From Xanthomonas vasicola (GTDB lineage: Bacteria; Pseudomonadota; Gammaproteobacteria; Xanthomonadales; Xanthomonadaceae): 64,000 nucleotides of DNA. Where the stretch lies: assembly GCF_000772705.2 (NCBI RefSeq), contig NZ_JSBW02000002.1:1-64000 (forward strand), given 5' to 3'. Shown here in pieces: positions 37,463 to 47,639 of this stretch. Below the pieces are notes generated by a model. The model had not been told where the DNA came from. It ran no database searches and saw only the letters and a program-made list of their open reading frames with translations. Every line of letters begins with the position of its first letter. Position 1 is the first letter of the stretch. The position numbers and the translations under genes were made by a program.

Positions 37463-37480
37463 CGGTATTGAAATGGTATG
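37463..37480. promoter_or_regulatory. TGGTATT direct-repeat operator, distal (NagQ-type)
   Basis: CGGTATT-GAAA-TGGTATG, same spacing and orientation as the proximal copy, 156 bases upstream of it. One mismatch in the last base. Two boxes at this distance could allow looping or double occupancy. Confidence 0.55.
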
Positions 37481-37770
37481 AGCTTCATTGGCGAGGATTG
37501 TCCAACATGCACAGTAACTTGGCGCATGCACGCGTCCAGCAGTGGGTTAGCCCGTCAGCCGCAGCCGTCAACAGCGTGGACTAGGGTGCAATCGGAGCAC
37601 GGCATGGCCACGTCACGCTGCCAGCGCTGCCGTCAGCGCGTCGCTGCCAACATCCTTGCCTCGATCAACAGCACACGTCGTGGTCAGCGCAATGGCGCAA
37701 ACACGCACACATAAAACGCATTACCGCTTGCATCCCCACACCACTGTCAACGCACGGATGCCCCGGCCAA

Positions 37771-37912
37771 GGGCAGCTAACAAAAGATCGCGCTCACCCC
37801 CAAACGGGAACAGCCGGGGACTCGGCATCGGTATGTACCAGACGCGTGCGGTGCGTTCCCTACGTGCGGCCCACTCACCCAACCATGCTCGCTGGGTTTT
37901 GTTTGCCGCTCT
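37771..37912. repeat. Dispersed palindromic element of about 140 bp, copy 2
   Basis: Begins GGGCAGCTAACAAAAG and ends TTTTGTTTGCCGCTCT, an imperfect terminal inverted repeat. Aligns with 32091-32230 over its full length (see that entry). It ends 11 bases from the glnB stop on the minus strand, so it forms the glnB 3' UTR. Like copy 1 it follows a leftward gene in the same orientation. Confidence 0.6.
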
Positions 37913-37923
37913 CAGCAGCAGAC

Positions 37924-40267
<2,344 letters not shown>

Positions 40268-40699
40268 CGTGTTTGGCCGGGCACTCCGGGGCATGTGATT
40301 CGGACGCCACGGCCGCTGAGGGCAGCATGGCCTTTATGAATAAGGCATACCACATGGCCGGCACCAAGGAATGGCACCACTGCGCCGTACGGTTTAAGGC
40401 TACGTAACGGCTGCTGCCAACGGCGACACGGGCACACCCGTCTGCAAATGCAGCACGTGCGCATTGTTAGGGCACTACGTATATCTTCAGGATGGTACGT
40501 AATGTGCCGCCGCTACGGCATTTCCCTGGCCCGGCAAATGCGCGGAAACATTCTGGCCAATGGCAGCAACAGCCCGAAGCGCAGCGCACGCAGCACCAAT
40601 ACGCTCGCAACCGTGGCCGCACCCGCTCGCCCGTATACCAACATGTATTTCATGGCGGTGCACGTACAACAGGCGCCATTCCATTATGCAGAGGCCCGC
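40268..40699. other. Intergenic region, 432 bp
   Basis: Between comM and the lipocalin gene. The lipocalin frame stays open upstream to 40448, but that extension is Arg/Ser-rich, unlike any lipocalin N-terminus, and gives no signal peptide. I see no RNA gene or clear repeat. Confidence 0.4.
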
Positions 40700-41209
40700 A
40701 TGAGCCACCATCCCGAACTCACCACTGTCCCGGCGCTGGATCTGAATCGCTATCTGGGCACGTGGTACGAAATCGCTCGCCTGCCGATCCGCTTCGAGGA
40801 CGCGGATTGCACCGATGTGTCGGCGCATTACACCCTGGAAGACGACGGCAGTGTGCGCGTGCAGAACCGTTGCCTCACCGCGGAAGGCGAGCTGGAAGAA
40901 GCGATCGGCCAGGCGCGCACCGTCGACGACACACACAGCCGGCTAGAGGTGACCTTCTTGCCCGAGGCCCTGCGCTGGATCCCTTTCACCAAGGGCGATT
41001 ACTGGGTGATGCGCATCGACCCCGACTATACCGCCGCACTGGTCGGCAGCCCTGATCGCAAGTACCTGTGGCTGCTGGCACGGTTGCCGCAGCTGGACGA
41101 AAACATTGCGCAGGCCTATCTGGCGCACGCACGCGAACAAGGCTTCGACCTGGCACCGCTGATCCACACTCCGCACACCGGGCGACTGACCGAGCAACCG
41201 CTTCCGTAG
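40700..41209 (+). CDS. Bacterial lipocalin (Blc-like), without signal peptide
   Basis: 169 residues. The lipocalin signature LGTWYEIARLP (about 14-24) and the second structurally conserved region YWVMRIDPDYTAALVG (about 101-116) are clear, plus a YLWLLARLP segment near 122. These small beta-barrels bind fatty acids and lysophospholipids. Typical Blc is an outer-membrane lipoprotein, but from the start at 40700 there is no signal peptide or lipobox, so this one is predicted cytoplasmic unless a much longer N-terminus is used. Three CGGGACG heptamers follow the gene. Confidence 0.9.
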   Translation: MSHHPELTTVPALDLNRYLGTWYEIARLPIRFEDADCTDVSAHYTLEDDGSVRVQNRCLTAEGELEEAIGQARTVDDTHSRLEVTFLPEALRWIPFTKGDYWVMRIDPDYTAALVGSPDRKYLWLLARLPQLDENIAQAYLAHAREQGFDLAPLIHTPHTGRLTEQPLP

Positions 41210-41224
41210 TTAGGGAGCCGTCCT

Positions 41225-41248
41225 CGGGACGCGGGACGCGGGACGCGG
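41225..41248. repeat. Tandem heptamer CGGGACG, 3 copies
   Basis: Three perfect copies of CGGGACG (41225-41245) followed by CGG, immediately after the lipocalin stop. A slippage-prone microsatellite in non-coding DNA; no functional evidence. Confidence 0.7.
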
Positions 41249-41378
41249 CCTTGAGCGTCTCAACCGACACATCCCGTATGGCCCCGCCCACTGGCTTAAT
41301 CGCCATGCACAAGGCAAGCGATCAAGCGCACGAACACAGTGGGTCGACCAGCGTGCCGCCGGCACGTGGCCTCCGCGG

Positions 41379-41555
41379 TCAGCCGTTGAGCGTGCCCAGA
41401 TCCTTGGCAGCCGCCTGGGCACCTTCCAGGCTGTCGAAGGCCACGCCGGTGTCACCGACCACGTACTTGGTCAGTTCGCCATCGCGTGTGGTTTCCTGCA
41501 TCTTGAAAATCGGCACTGCGTCAGTGCCGCCGACGCGTTCTTTCTGCGTTGTCAT
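41379..41555 (-). CDS. Small conserved-looking protein of unknown function
   Basis: 58 residues starting MTTQKERVGGTD at 41555, with GGAG nine bases upstream, a good ribosome-binding site. Beta-rich middle (AVPIFKMQETTRDGELTKYVV) and a helical end (SLEGAQAAAKDL). No signal peptide or Cys. The frame could extend to 41630, but the strong ribosome-binding site supports the short form. I do not recognise a named family. Probably cytoplasmic. Confidence 0.65.
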   Translation of the reverse strand: MTTQKERVGGTDAVPIFKMQETTRDGELTKYVVGDTGVAFDSLEGAQAAAKDLGTLNG

Positions 41556-41938
41556 GGGTGATTCCTCCAGTGAAAGCGCCTTGCATGGGACCGGATTGTC
41601 CCGCTGCTCCCCTCCGGGAGCGCAGACCACCCGACCCTAACGCGGCATCGTGTTGAGGCACGTGAATCCGCAAGCGACCCCGACTGCCATGATGCGGCGC
41701 AGGACGATCGACAAAAATCACGGCCGCTTCGCTCCACAAACGCGCGCAATCCACGCGTGTGTCGTACATTCGCGACGTGCAGCCTCATCAGTCCATGCCG
41801 TGTGTCACCAATCGCTGCGCGCGACGCGTTCGCCTGCACTCCGGCGAGCCTGTGTCGGCCAGTCGCTACCGCGCGCATTGCGCGCATCGCCTCAGAGGCC
41901 GTGCGTGAACCGGCCGCACCGTCGATGCGGGTGGTGAG
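41556..41938. other. Intergenic region, 383 bp
   Basis: Divergent spacer between the 58-residue gene and the EAL gene. No RNA or repeat recognised; open frames on both strands look fortuitous. Confidence 0.4.
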
Positions 41939-43501
41939 GTGAAACGCCAACGCATCATCAATGTGACCGTGCTGCTGGTGTTGCTCTGCGCAACACTTCC
42001 GGTCGGGCTGTCCTACTACCTAGCCTGGCGGCTGGCGTTGGCGCGCGAAGAGGGCAGGCTGAGCCAGCTGGCTGCACTGTCGATCCGGCGCACCGAAACC
42101 GCCTTCGACGAGGCACATGGTGCGTTGCTGAGCATGGCCGGCTCGCGGCTGCCGTCGTGCTCGCCCGCGCATCTGGCGCAGATGCGCGCACTGGTGCTGA
42201 CCAGCCGCTACATCGTTGAGCTGGGGCGTTTTCAACAGGGTCGTCTTAGCTGTACCTCATGGGGCCAACTGCGCAACAGCATTCCGCAGACCAAGGCCGA
42301 CTTCGTGGTCAAGCGCGGCATCGCGGTGACCACGCGGCTGCTGCCGTTAGCCAATCCGCAACGTCCGCTGATGGCCCTGCAACTGGGCGACTACAACGTC
42401 CTGATCAACCCCGACACGCTGGCCGACATCAATATTCCGCCTGGTCTGCAACTGGCGATCGGCACCCCGGAGGGGCAGCTTCTCAGCAGCACCGGAACCG
42501 CCGCCGAACAACTGCTGATCGGGGCAACCGCGGAACGCGCGCCGGACGACCGCGCGCTGTCGCAGGTGCTGTTCGGACGCGACCGCCGTGGCGACTGGAC
42601 GGCGGTGGTCACAGAACCGGTGCCCTATCTGCGCGGACCGCTGGCGGCGGCACGGTTGCAGCTAGTGCCCGTGGGCATCGCGGTGGCGCTGCTGCTGGTC
42701 GGTGCCGTGCTTTTGGTCTCGCGGCGGCGGCTGTCGCCGCTGGCGCGGCTGGAAATCGCAGTGCAGCGTCGCGAATTCATCGTTCACTACCAGCCGATCA
42801 TCGGGCTCGACAGTGGCGCCTGCGTCGGCGCCGAAGCCTTGGTGCGCTGGCAGCAACCCGACGGCGTGCTGGTGCCGCCGGATGCCTTCATTCCACTGGC
42901 CGAAGAAAGCGGCCTGATCCTGCCGATCACCGACCTGGTGGTGGCCGAAGTCATCCGCGAACTCGGCACCACCCTGGCTGCCGATCCGGCGCTGCACGTG
43001 GCCATCAATGTCTGCGCCCAAGACATCAAAAGCGGCCGCGTGCAGAGCGTGCTGGCGCAAGCGTTGCTTGGCACCGGCGTTAACAGCGGCCAGCTGTGGG
43101 TGGAGGCGACCGAACGCAGCCTGATGGACATCGACGCGGCACGCACCACCATTACCCATCTGCGTGGCGCTGGCCACACGGTGTCGATCGACGACTTCGG
43201 CACCGGCTACTCGAGCCTGCAGTATCTGCAAGGTCTGCCGCTGGATGCGTTGAAGATCGATAAGTCGTTCGTGGATACCATCGGCACCCATTCGGCCACC
43301 AGCGCAGTGACCGCGCATATCATCGAAATGGCCAAGACGCTGCGGCTGCGCACCATCGCCGAAGGCGTCGAGCGGCAAGAACAGCTCGATTATCTGCGCG
43401 CTCATGGCGTGGACCTGGCGCAGGGCTGGTTATTCTCGCATGCATTGCCTGCCACCGGTTTTATCGCCTATCACGCACAGGCACGCAGCACGGCGCATTG
43501 A
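41939..43501 (+). CDS. c-di-GMP phosphodiesterase with CSS-motif periplasmic sensor (EAL)
   Basis: 520 residues with a GTG start at 41939. A membrane helix (about 8-28) and a second (about 241-259) bracket a periplasmic CSS-type sensor with Cys in LPSCSPAH and RLSCTSWG. The C-terminal EAL domain (about 265-515) keeps the catalytic set: E in AEALVRW, N in AINVCAQD, E in VEATERS, DDFGTGYSS, K in LKIDKSF and E in AEGVE. It should hydrolyse c-di-GMP to pGpG; CSS-EAL proteins are controlled by disulfide state and DSB proteins. It would promote motility over biofilm. A terminator follows. Confidence 0.93.
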   Translation: MKRQRIINVTVLLVLLCATLPVGLSYYLAWRLALAREEGRLSQLAALSIRRTETAFDEAHGALLSMAGSRLPSCSPAHLAQMRALVLTSRYIVELGRFQQGRLSCTSWGQLRNSIPQTKADFVVKRGIAVTTRLLPLANPQRPLMALQLGDYNVLINPDTLADINIPPGLQLAIGTPEGQLLSSTGTAAEQLLIGATAERAPDDRALSQVLFGRDRRGDWTAVVTEPVPYLRGPLAAARLQLVPVGIAVALLLVGAVLLVSRRRLSPLARLEIAVQRREFIVHYQPIIGLDSGACVGAEALVRWQQPDGVLVPPDAFIPLAEESGLILPITDLVVAEVIRELGTTLAADPALHVAINVCAQDIKSGRVQSVLAQALLGTGVNSGQLWVEATERSLMDIDAARTTITHLRGAGHTVSIDDFGTGYSSLQYLQGLPLDALKIDKSFVDTIGTHSATSAVTAHIIEMAKTLRLRTIAEGVERQEQLDYLRAHGVDLAQGWLFSHALPATGFIAYHAQARSTAH

Positions 43502-43513
43502 CCGCAGCAACAA

Positions 43514-43538
43514 AAAAGGCCGCCAGTGGCGGCCTTTT
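43514..43538. terminator. Bidirectional terminator between EAL gene and desaturase
   Basis: AAAAGGCCGCC / GGCGGCCTTTT, a perfect 11-bp stem with loop AGT, A-run on one side and T-run on the other. It sits between two convergent genes and can serve both. Confidence 0.9.
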
Positions 43539-43566
43539 GATGTCGATCACGCGTTGCGCAATCCGA

Positions 43567-44688
43567 TTACGCGCTCTGCAATGCACCGCTGCTCTGGCGC
43601 GCCGGCTTGGGCCGGCTCGGGAAGGCATGACGCACGATCCGCCACATCACCTGGCCGAACTGCCGCGGCAGCGAGCCGGTGTTGTAGTGCTGACCGTAGC
43701 GCGCACAGACCTGCTTCACTTCAACTGCGATCTGCGCATAACGATTGGCCGGCAGGTCCGGGTAAAAGTGATGCTCGATCTGGTGGCTCAGATTGCCCGA
43801 CAGCACATTCATCAGCTTGCCACCGGTGAGGTTCGACGAACCGCGCAACTGACGCAGATACCAATGACCACGCGACTCGTTGCGGATGGATTCCTTTGGA
43901 AACACTTCCGCATCGGCAGTGAAGTGGCCGCAAAAGATGATCACGAACGTCCAGATGCTGCGCAGCATGTTGGCGGCCAGATTGCCCAGCAGCACGGTCA
44001 GGAAAAACGGGCCGGCCAGCAGCGGAAACACGACGTAGTCCTTGAGCATCTGGCGGCCCATCTTGCGGCCGACCGGCAGGAACAAAGCGCGCAATTCGGC
44101 TGTCTTCATCTTGCCCGCGAACCAACGGCCCAGACGCAAGTCCTGGATCGCTACACCCCATTCGAACAGCAGCGCGAACACCACTGCAATAAAGGGCTGC
44201 AGCAGGTAGAACGGGCGCCAGCGCTGTTCCGGGAAGATGCGCAGCAGGCCGTAGCCGATGTCATCGTCCATCCCACGCACATTGGTGTAGGTGTGGTGCT
44301 TGAAGTTGTGCGTCTTGCGCCAGTTGTCGCCGGTGGCAACGATGTCCCACTCGTAGGTGTTGCCGTTGAGCTGCGGGTCGCCCATCCAGTCGTACTGGCC
44401 GTGCATGACGTTGTGGCCCAGCTCCATGTTCTCCAGGATCTTGGACAACGTCAGCAGCACCACACCGGCGATCCATGCCGGAATCAGCACGCTGTGGACG
44501 AATGCGCCCACTAACAGCAGCGCACGACCAGCAACGCCGGTCCAGCGCACGGCAGCCACGATGCGGCGGATGTAACGCGCATCGTCGGCGCCCACCTGGC
44601 GCTGCACGCGGGCGCGGATGGCATCGAGTTCGTCGCCGAAAGACTGCAGCTCGCCAGCGGACAAAGCACGGTTATGGACTCGGCTCAT
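43567..44688 (-). CDS. Membrane fatty acid desaturase (DesB-like)
   Basis: 373 residues with about four membrane segments. All three His boxes of integral-membrane desaturases are present: HNVMH (about 101), HNFKHH (about 137) and HQIEHH (about 318). It introduces double bonds into acyl chains using a di-iron centre and electrons from the adjacent reductase (44698-45774, upstream on the same strand, nine bases away). The gene order reductase-desaturase with a divergent TetR gene matches desCB-desT of Pseudomonas, so the likely role is aerobic adjustment of membrane unsaturation. Confidence 0.93.
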   Translation of the reverse strand: MSRVHNRALSAGELQSFGDELDAIRARVQRQVGADDARYIRRIVAAVRWTGVAGRALLLVGAFVHSVLIPAWIAGVVLLTLSKILENMELGHNVMHGQYDWMGDPQLNGNTYEWDIVATGDNWRKTHNFKHHTYTNVRGMDDDIGYGLLRIFPEQRWRPFYLLQPFIAVVFALLFEWGVAIQDLRLGRWFAGKMKTAELRALFLPVGRKMGRQMLKDYVVFPLLAGPFFLTVLLGNLAANMLRSIWTFVIIFCGHFTADAEVFPKESIRNESRGHWYLRQLRGSSNLTGGKLMNVLSGNLSHQIEHHFYPDLPANRYAQIAVEVKQVCARYGQHYNTGSLPRQFGQVMWRIVRHAFPSRPKPARQSSGALQSA

Positions 44689-44697
44689 GAAGATTCC

Positions 44698-45774
44698 TTA
44701 CAGATCCAGGATCAGGTCAGTGCTCGGGGCACTGATGCACAGCCGGACCTGTGCGGTGGGTTCGTTGCTGCGCTCACCGGTGAGCAGGTGGCGCGTGGTA
44801 CCGGACTGGCGCGCGCAGGCGCAGGTGTTGCAAATGCCCATGCGGCAGCCGTGTTTGGGCCGCAGGCCTTGCGCTTCCAGCCCTTCCAGCAGCGACTGGC
44901 CGCGCGGCAGGGTGAGCGTACGGCCGCTGCGTGACAGCTGGACCTGCACCTGCCCCGCTTCGCTTTCGTCCAGTGGCGGCACACTAAAGGCTTCGGCCTG
45001 AAATGCAGCCACGCGTCCTTGCAGGCGTTCGCGCGCGGCCTGCACAAAACCGCCCGGGCCGCAGACCATCACATGGCGCTGGTCCAGCGCGGCAATCTGA
45101 TCCAGCGGATAGGTGTCGATGCGGGCGGCCGGTGTCTCACCTTCGCGGGTGGTCAGCAACTGCACGCGCAGGCGCGGATGCGCCGCGGCCAGCGCAGCGA
45201 ATTCGTCCACAAAACAGGCTTCGTCGCGCTGGCGCACCCAGTACAGTAGGTCTACGTCCATCGGCATGCCGGCTTGCGCAGCGGCCTGCAGCAACGCGCG
45301 CATCGGCGTGATGCCCGAACCGGCGGCCAGCAACAGCAACGGCGTCGGGGTGGTCGGCAACAGCATGTCGCCGAACGCCGGCTCCAGCGACACCACCGTG
45401 CCCAGCGCCGCATCGTGCGCCAGGAAGCGGCTCACCAGACCGCCCTCGATCGCCTTGACGGCAATCGCCAGGCGGCCGTCGGCCAGCACGGTGGGGCTGT
45501 AGCTGCGCAGCAGACGGCGGCCCTCGATCTCCACGCCCAGGCTCACATGCTGGCCGGCCTGCAGGCCACGCCAATGGCCGTTGGGCTGCAAGACCAAGAT
45601 CACCGCATCGCGGCTGGCCGGGCTGCGCTCGACCAGGCGCGCCATTGGCTGTTCCAGCGTCCACAATGGGTTGATCCGGGTTGCCCAGAAATCGAACAGC
45701 TGCGGTGACACCAGCCGGCGCGCCAGACGTGCCGGCAGCGGGGACTTGGGCTTGGGAGAAGATGCCAGGTTCAT
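44698..45774 (-). CDS. Flavin oxidoreductase with C-terminal [2Fe-2S] ferredoxin domain (DesC-like)
   Basis: 358 residues from the ATG at 45774. FAD domain (about 30-140) with RSYSP near 93, NAD domain (about 140-260) with LLLLAAGSGITPMRALL, and a plant-type ferredoxin domain with Cys at C-R-M-G-I-C-N-T-C-A-C plus the distal Cys in RLCISAP. It transfers electrons from NAD(P)H to the desaturase encoded next. The start lies about 34 bases from a palindromic operator shared with the divergent TetR gene. Confidence 0.93.
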   Translation of the reverse strand: MNLASSPKPKSPLPARLARRLVSPQLFDFWATRINPLWTLEQPMARLVERSPASRDAVILVLQPNGHWRGLQAGQHVSLGVEIEGRRLLRSYSPTVLADGRLAIAVKAIEGGLVSRFLAHDAALGTVVSLEPAFGDMLLPTTPTPLLLLAAGSGITPMRALLQAAAQAGMPMDVDLLYWVRQRDEACFVDEFAALAAAHPRLRVQLLTTREGETPAARIDTYPLDQIAALDQRHVMVCGPGGFVQAARERLQGRVAAFQAEAFSVPPLDESEAGQVQVQLSRSGRTLTLPRGQSLLEGLEAQGLRPKHGCRMGICNTCACARQSGTTRHLLTGERSNEPTAQVRLCISAPSTDLILDL

Positions 45775-45807
45775 GGGTTGCACTATACGCATGCATGCAC
45801 AGCCGTG

Positions 45808-45821
45808 TATACACTTGTATA
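45808..45821. promoter_or_regulatory. TetR operator between regulator and desaturase genes
   Basis: TATACACTTGTATA is a 14-bp inverted repeat (TATACA-CT-TGTATA) in the 92-base gap between the divergent reductase and TetR genes. Position and symmetry suggest the site where the TetR protein represses both directions. The sequence differs from what I recall of the Pseudomonas DesT site, so specificity has probably drifted. Confidence 0.6.
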
Positions 45822-45866
45822 TTGCCAGAAGGGCTATGATTCAGGCCCACGCCCGGCTGCAGCCTC

Positions 45867-46514
45867 ATGACCTCCATTGCCCTGCCTTCCCACGACGCGC
45901 CGCCGTCCCGCAAGCCAGCGATTTCACGGGAGGATCTCATTGCTGCCGCGCTGTCGTTGATCGGCCCGCACCGCAGCCTGTCTACGCTGAGCCTGCGCGA
46001 AGTGGCACGCGAGGCGGGCATCGCGCCGAACAGCTTCTACCGCCAGTTCCGCGATATGGACGAGCTCGCCGTGGCCTTGATCGACCTGGCCGGGCGTTCG
46101 CTGCGCACCATCATCGGCCAGGCGCGCCAGCGCGCGACCTCCACCGATCGCAGCGTCATCCGCGTCTCGGTCGAAGCCTTCATGGAACAGCTGCGCGCCG
46201 ACGACAAGCTACTGCACGTGCTGCTGCGCGAAGGCGCGGTGGGCTCGGACGCCTTCAAGCAGGCTGTAGAGCGCGAGCTCAGCTATTTCGAAGACGAGCT
46301 GCGCGTGGACCTGATCCGCCTGGCAGCCGCCGACAACGCCAAGCTGCACGCACCCGCCCTGGTGTCCAAGGCGATCACCCGGCTGGTGTTTGCGATGGGC
46401 GCGGTGGCGATGGATTCTCCGCCGGAGAAAGATCCCGAGCTGATCGAGCAGATCTCACAGATGCTGCGCATGATCCTGACCGGCGCGCGCACCTTGGGCA
46501 CGCACGGCGGCTGA
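45867..46514 (+). CDS. TetR-family regulator (DesT/FabR-like)
   Basis: 215 residues. N-terminal HTH (about 20-67) with SREDLIAAALSLIG, LSLREVAREAGIAPNSFYRQFRDMDEL; the rest is the helical ligand domain. Divergence from a reductase-desaturase operon points to a DesT/FabR-like sensor of acyl-CoA or acyl-ACP saturation, which is family knowledge plus context. The N-terminal 18 residues are Pro/Ser-rich and probably disordered. The palindrome at 45808-45821 is its likely site. Confidence 0.92.
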   Translation: MTSIALPSHDAPPSRKPAISREDLIAAALSLIGPHRSLSTLSLREVAREAGIAPNSFYRQFRDMDELAVALIDLAGRSLRTIIGQARQRATSTDRSVIRVSVEAFMEQLRADDKLLHVLLREGAVGSDAFKQAVERELSYFEDELRVDLIRLAAADNAKLHAPALVSKAITRLVFAMGAVAMDSPPEKDPELIEQISQMLRMILTGARTLGTHGG

Positions 46515-47240
46515 TTGCTCGCTTCGATAGTGGTGCGCGAGCGAGTTGTCGGGCGCGTGTGCGCATTGGCGGAGTTGGCTTAGCAAACAAGGCATTGCCA
46601 GACAGCGACGCGCTGCAGGTCACCGACATGGGTTACTGCATGGCCTGAAACCAGCGCATCGTCGGGCGACGATGCTTCTATCCATTCGCCGCAGCGCATC
46701 GCAGCCGCTGCATAAACTGCATTCTCTTTCGACTGCCCGAAAGATAATCAGAAAAATAATTGCATAAAGTGCTTGCGCAATGAAAAAGACGCGGGTAATG
46801 TTCGCGCCCTCAGCAGGCACGCCTGCACTTTCACCGAATCACATTCATGCCCCTGCTCACTTCCGCCACATTCAATCGACTGCCCGGCGCACACCGCGCG
46901 GCATCGTTTGTGCGCACGAAGAAAGCAGCCGTGCGCATCACCCTCTTCGACTGATGTCCTGACAAGGAGATCGGTCACCCGATCTCCGAGGCAAGCGAAC
47001 GCCCTCGGATGCTGCAGCCGGGGGCGTTTTCGTTATGCGTTGGCATCGACTCTGGTGGATGACCTTCCAGGCACCCGGGCATGGAGCGCCCGACAATATG
47101 GACGTTGCACGCGACGAGGCGCGAAAGCGCTGTACCCAGGTGCAGTGCACGGGTTGCGCGTCATGCACATAAAAAGATTGCCGCTCTAATAAGGCTGCAA
47201 TTAGAAACATTATGGAAGATATTCGACAAGGCCTCGCTGG
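46515..47240. other. Intergenic region, 726 bp, with an orphan terminator
   Basis: Between the TetR gene and the slipin remnant. It contains an A/T-rich patch (about 46740-46790), a perfect hairpin at 46966-46987 and a good terminator at 47000-47030, with no protein gene immediately upstream of them. Frames in the region have no recognisable product. A small RNA is the best candidate. Confidence 0.5.
46966..47030 (+). ncRNA. Candidate small RNA 3' end: hairpin plus Rho-independent terminator
   Basis: GGAGATCGG (46966-46974) pairs perfectly with CCGATCTCC (46979-46987) around TCAC. Thirteen bases later a 9-bp stem, CGCCCTCGG (47000-47008) with CCGGGGGCG (47018-47026, one G-U pair), is followed by TTTTCGTT. 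The terminator is over 480 bases past the nearest rightward protein gene, so it probably ends a separate short transcript whose 5' end I cannot place. Confidence 0.4.
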
Positions 47241-47585
47241 ATGCGGATATCTTCGGGTATGTTGCGTGGCAGCGTGAGCGGCTTCGGCATCGAAGTGCTG
47301 GTCGCCGGCGTCAAGGACGTGATCCTGTCGGGCGAGATGCGCGAGATCCTCAACGCGGTGGTACAGGCGGAGAAGCAGGCGCAAGCCAACGTCATCCGCC
47401 GGGGCGAAGAGGCCAACGCCGCGCATTCGTTGCTCAACACCGCCAAGCTGATCGAAGACAGCCCGGTGCTGATGCGTTTGAAGGAGTTGGAGGTGCTGGA
47501 AAAGGTCACCGAAAAGATCGACAAGCTCACCGTGTTCGGCGGCCTGGATGGCGTGCTGAAGCAATGGGTGACGATCAGGCAATAA
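47241..47585 (+). pseudogene. 5'-truncated slipin (SPFH/band-7) fragment
   Basis: 114 codons match only the C-terminal part of slipin-family proteins: GFGIEVLVAGVKDVILSGEMREILN, then QAEKQAQANVIRRGEEANAAHSLLNTAK and KLIEDSPVLMRLKELE. The N-terminal membrane anchor and most of the SPFH domain are absent, and no matching sequence was found upstream. Slipin-rtcB pairs are common in proteobacteria, so this is a decayed partner of the rtcB gene that follows. It could still be translated from the ATG at 47241, but would lack membrane anchoring. Confidence 0.75.
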
Positions 47586-47592
47586 AGGCTGC

Positions 47593-47616
47593 GCGTGGCA
47601 GAAGGATCTGCCACGC
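47593..47616 (+). terminator. Hairpin between slipin remnant and rtcB
   Basis: GCGTGGCAG / CTGCCACGC, a perfect 9-bp stem with loop AAGGAT, just after the slipin stop and 24 bases before the rtcB start. No T-run, so it may be an attenuator or an mRNA processing/stability element. A similar arm, TGCCACGCACTGC, also occurs near 28660. Confidence 0.45.
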
Positions 47617-47639
47617 ACTGCCGCAAAGGAATGACAACA

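Larger units (their letters stand above)
37298..37923. other. Intergenic region, 626 bp, with two operator-like repeats and a palindromic element
   Basis: Between the GH84 gene and glnB, both leftward. It contains the two TGGTATT repeats (37307-37324 and 37463-37480) and copy 2 of the element of about 140 bp (37771-37912). A frame beginning at 37478 could encode 78 residues but has no family features; I do not call it. Confidence 0.5.

Noticed and set aside
37478-37714. Small gene starting at the distal TGGTATT repeat
   Set aside because: No ribosome-binding site, composition unlike coding DNA, and the ATG overlaps the operator; its product has no family likeness.
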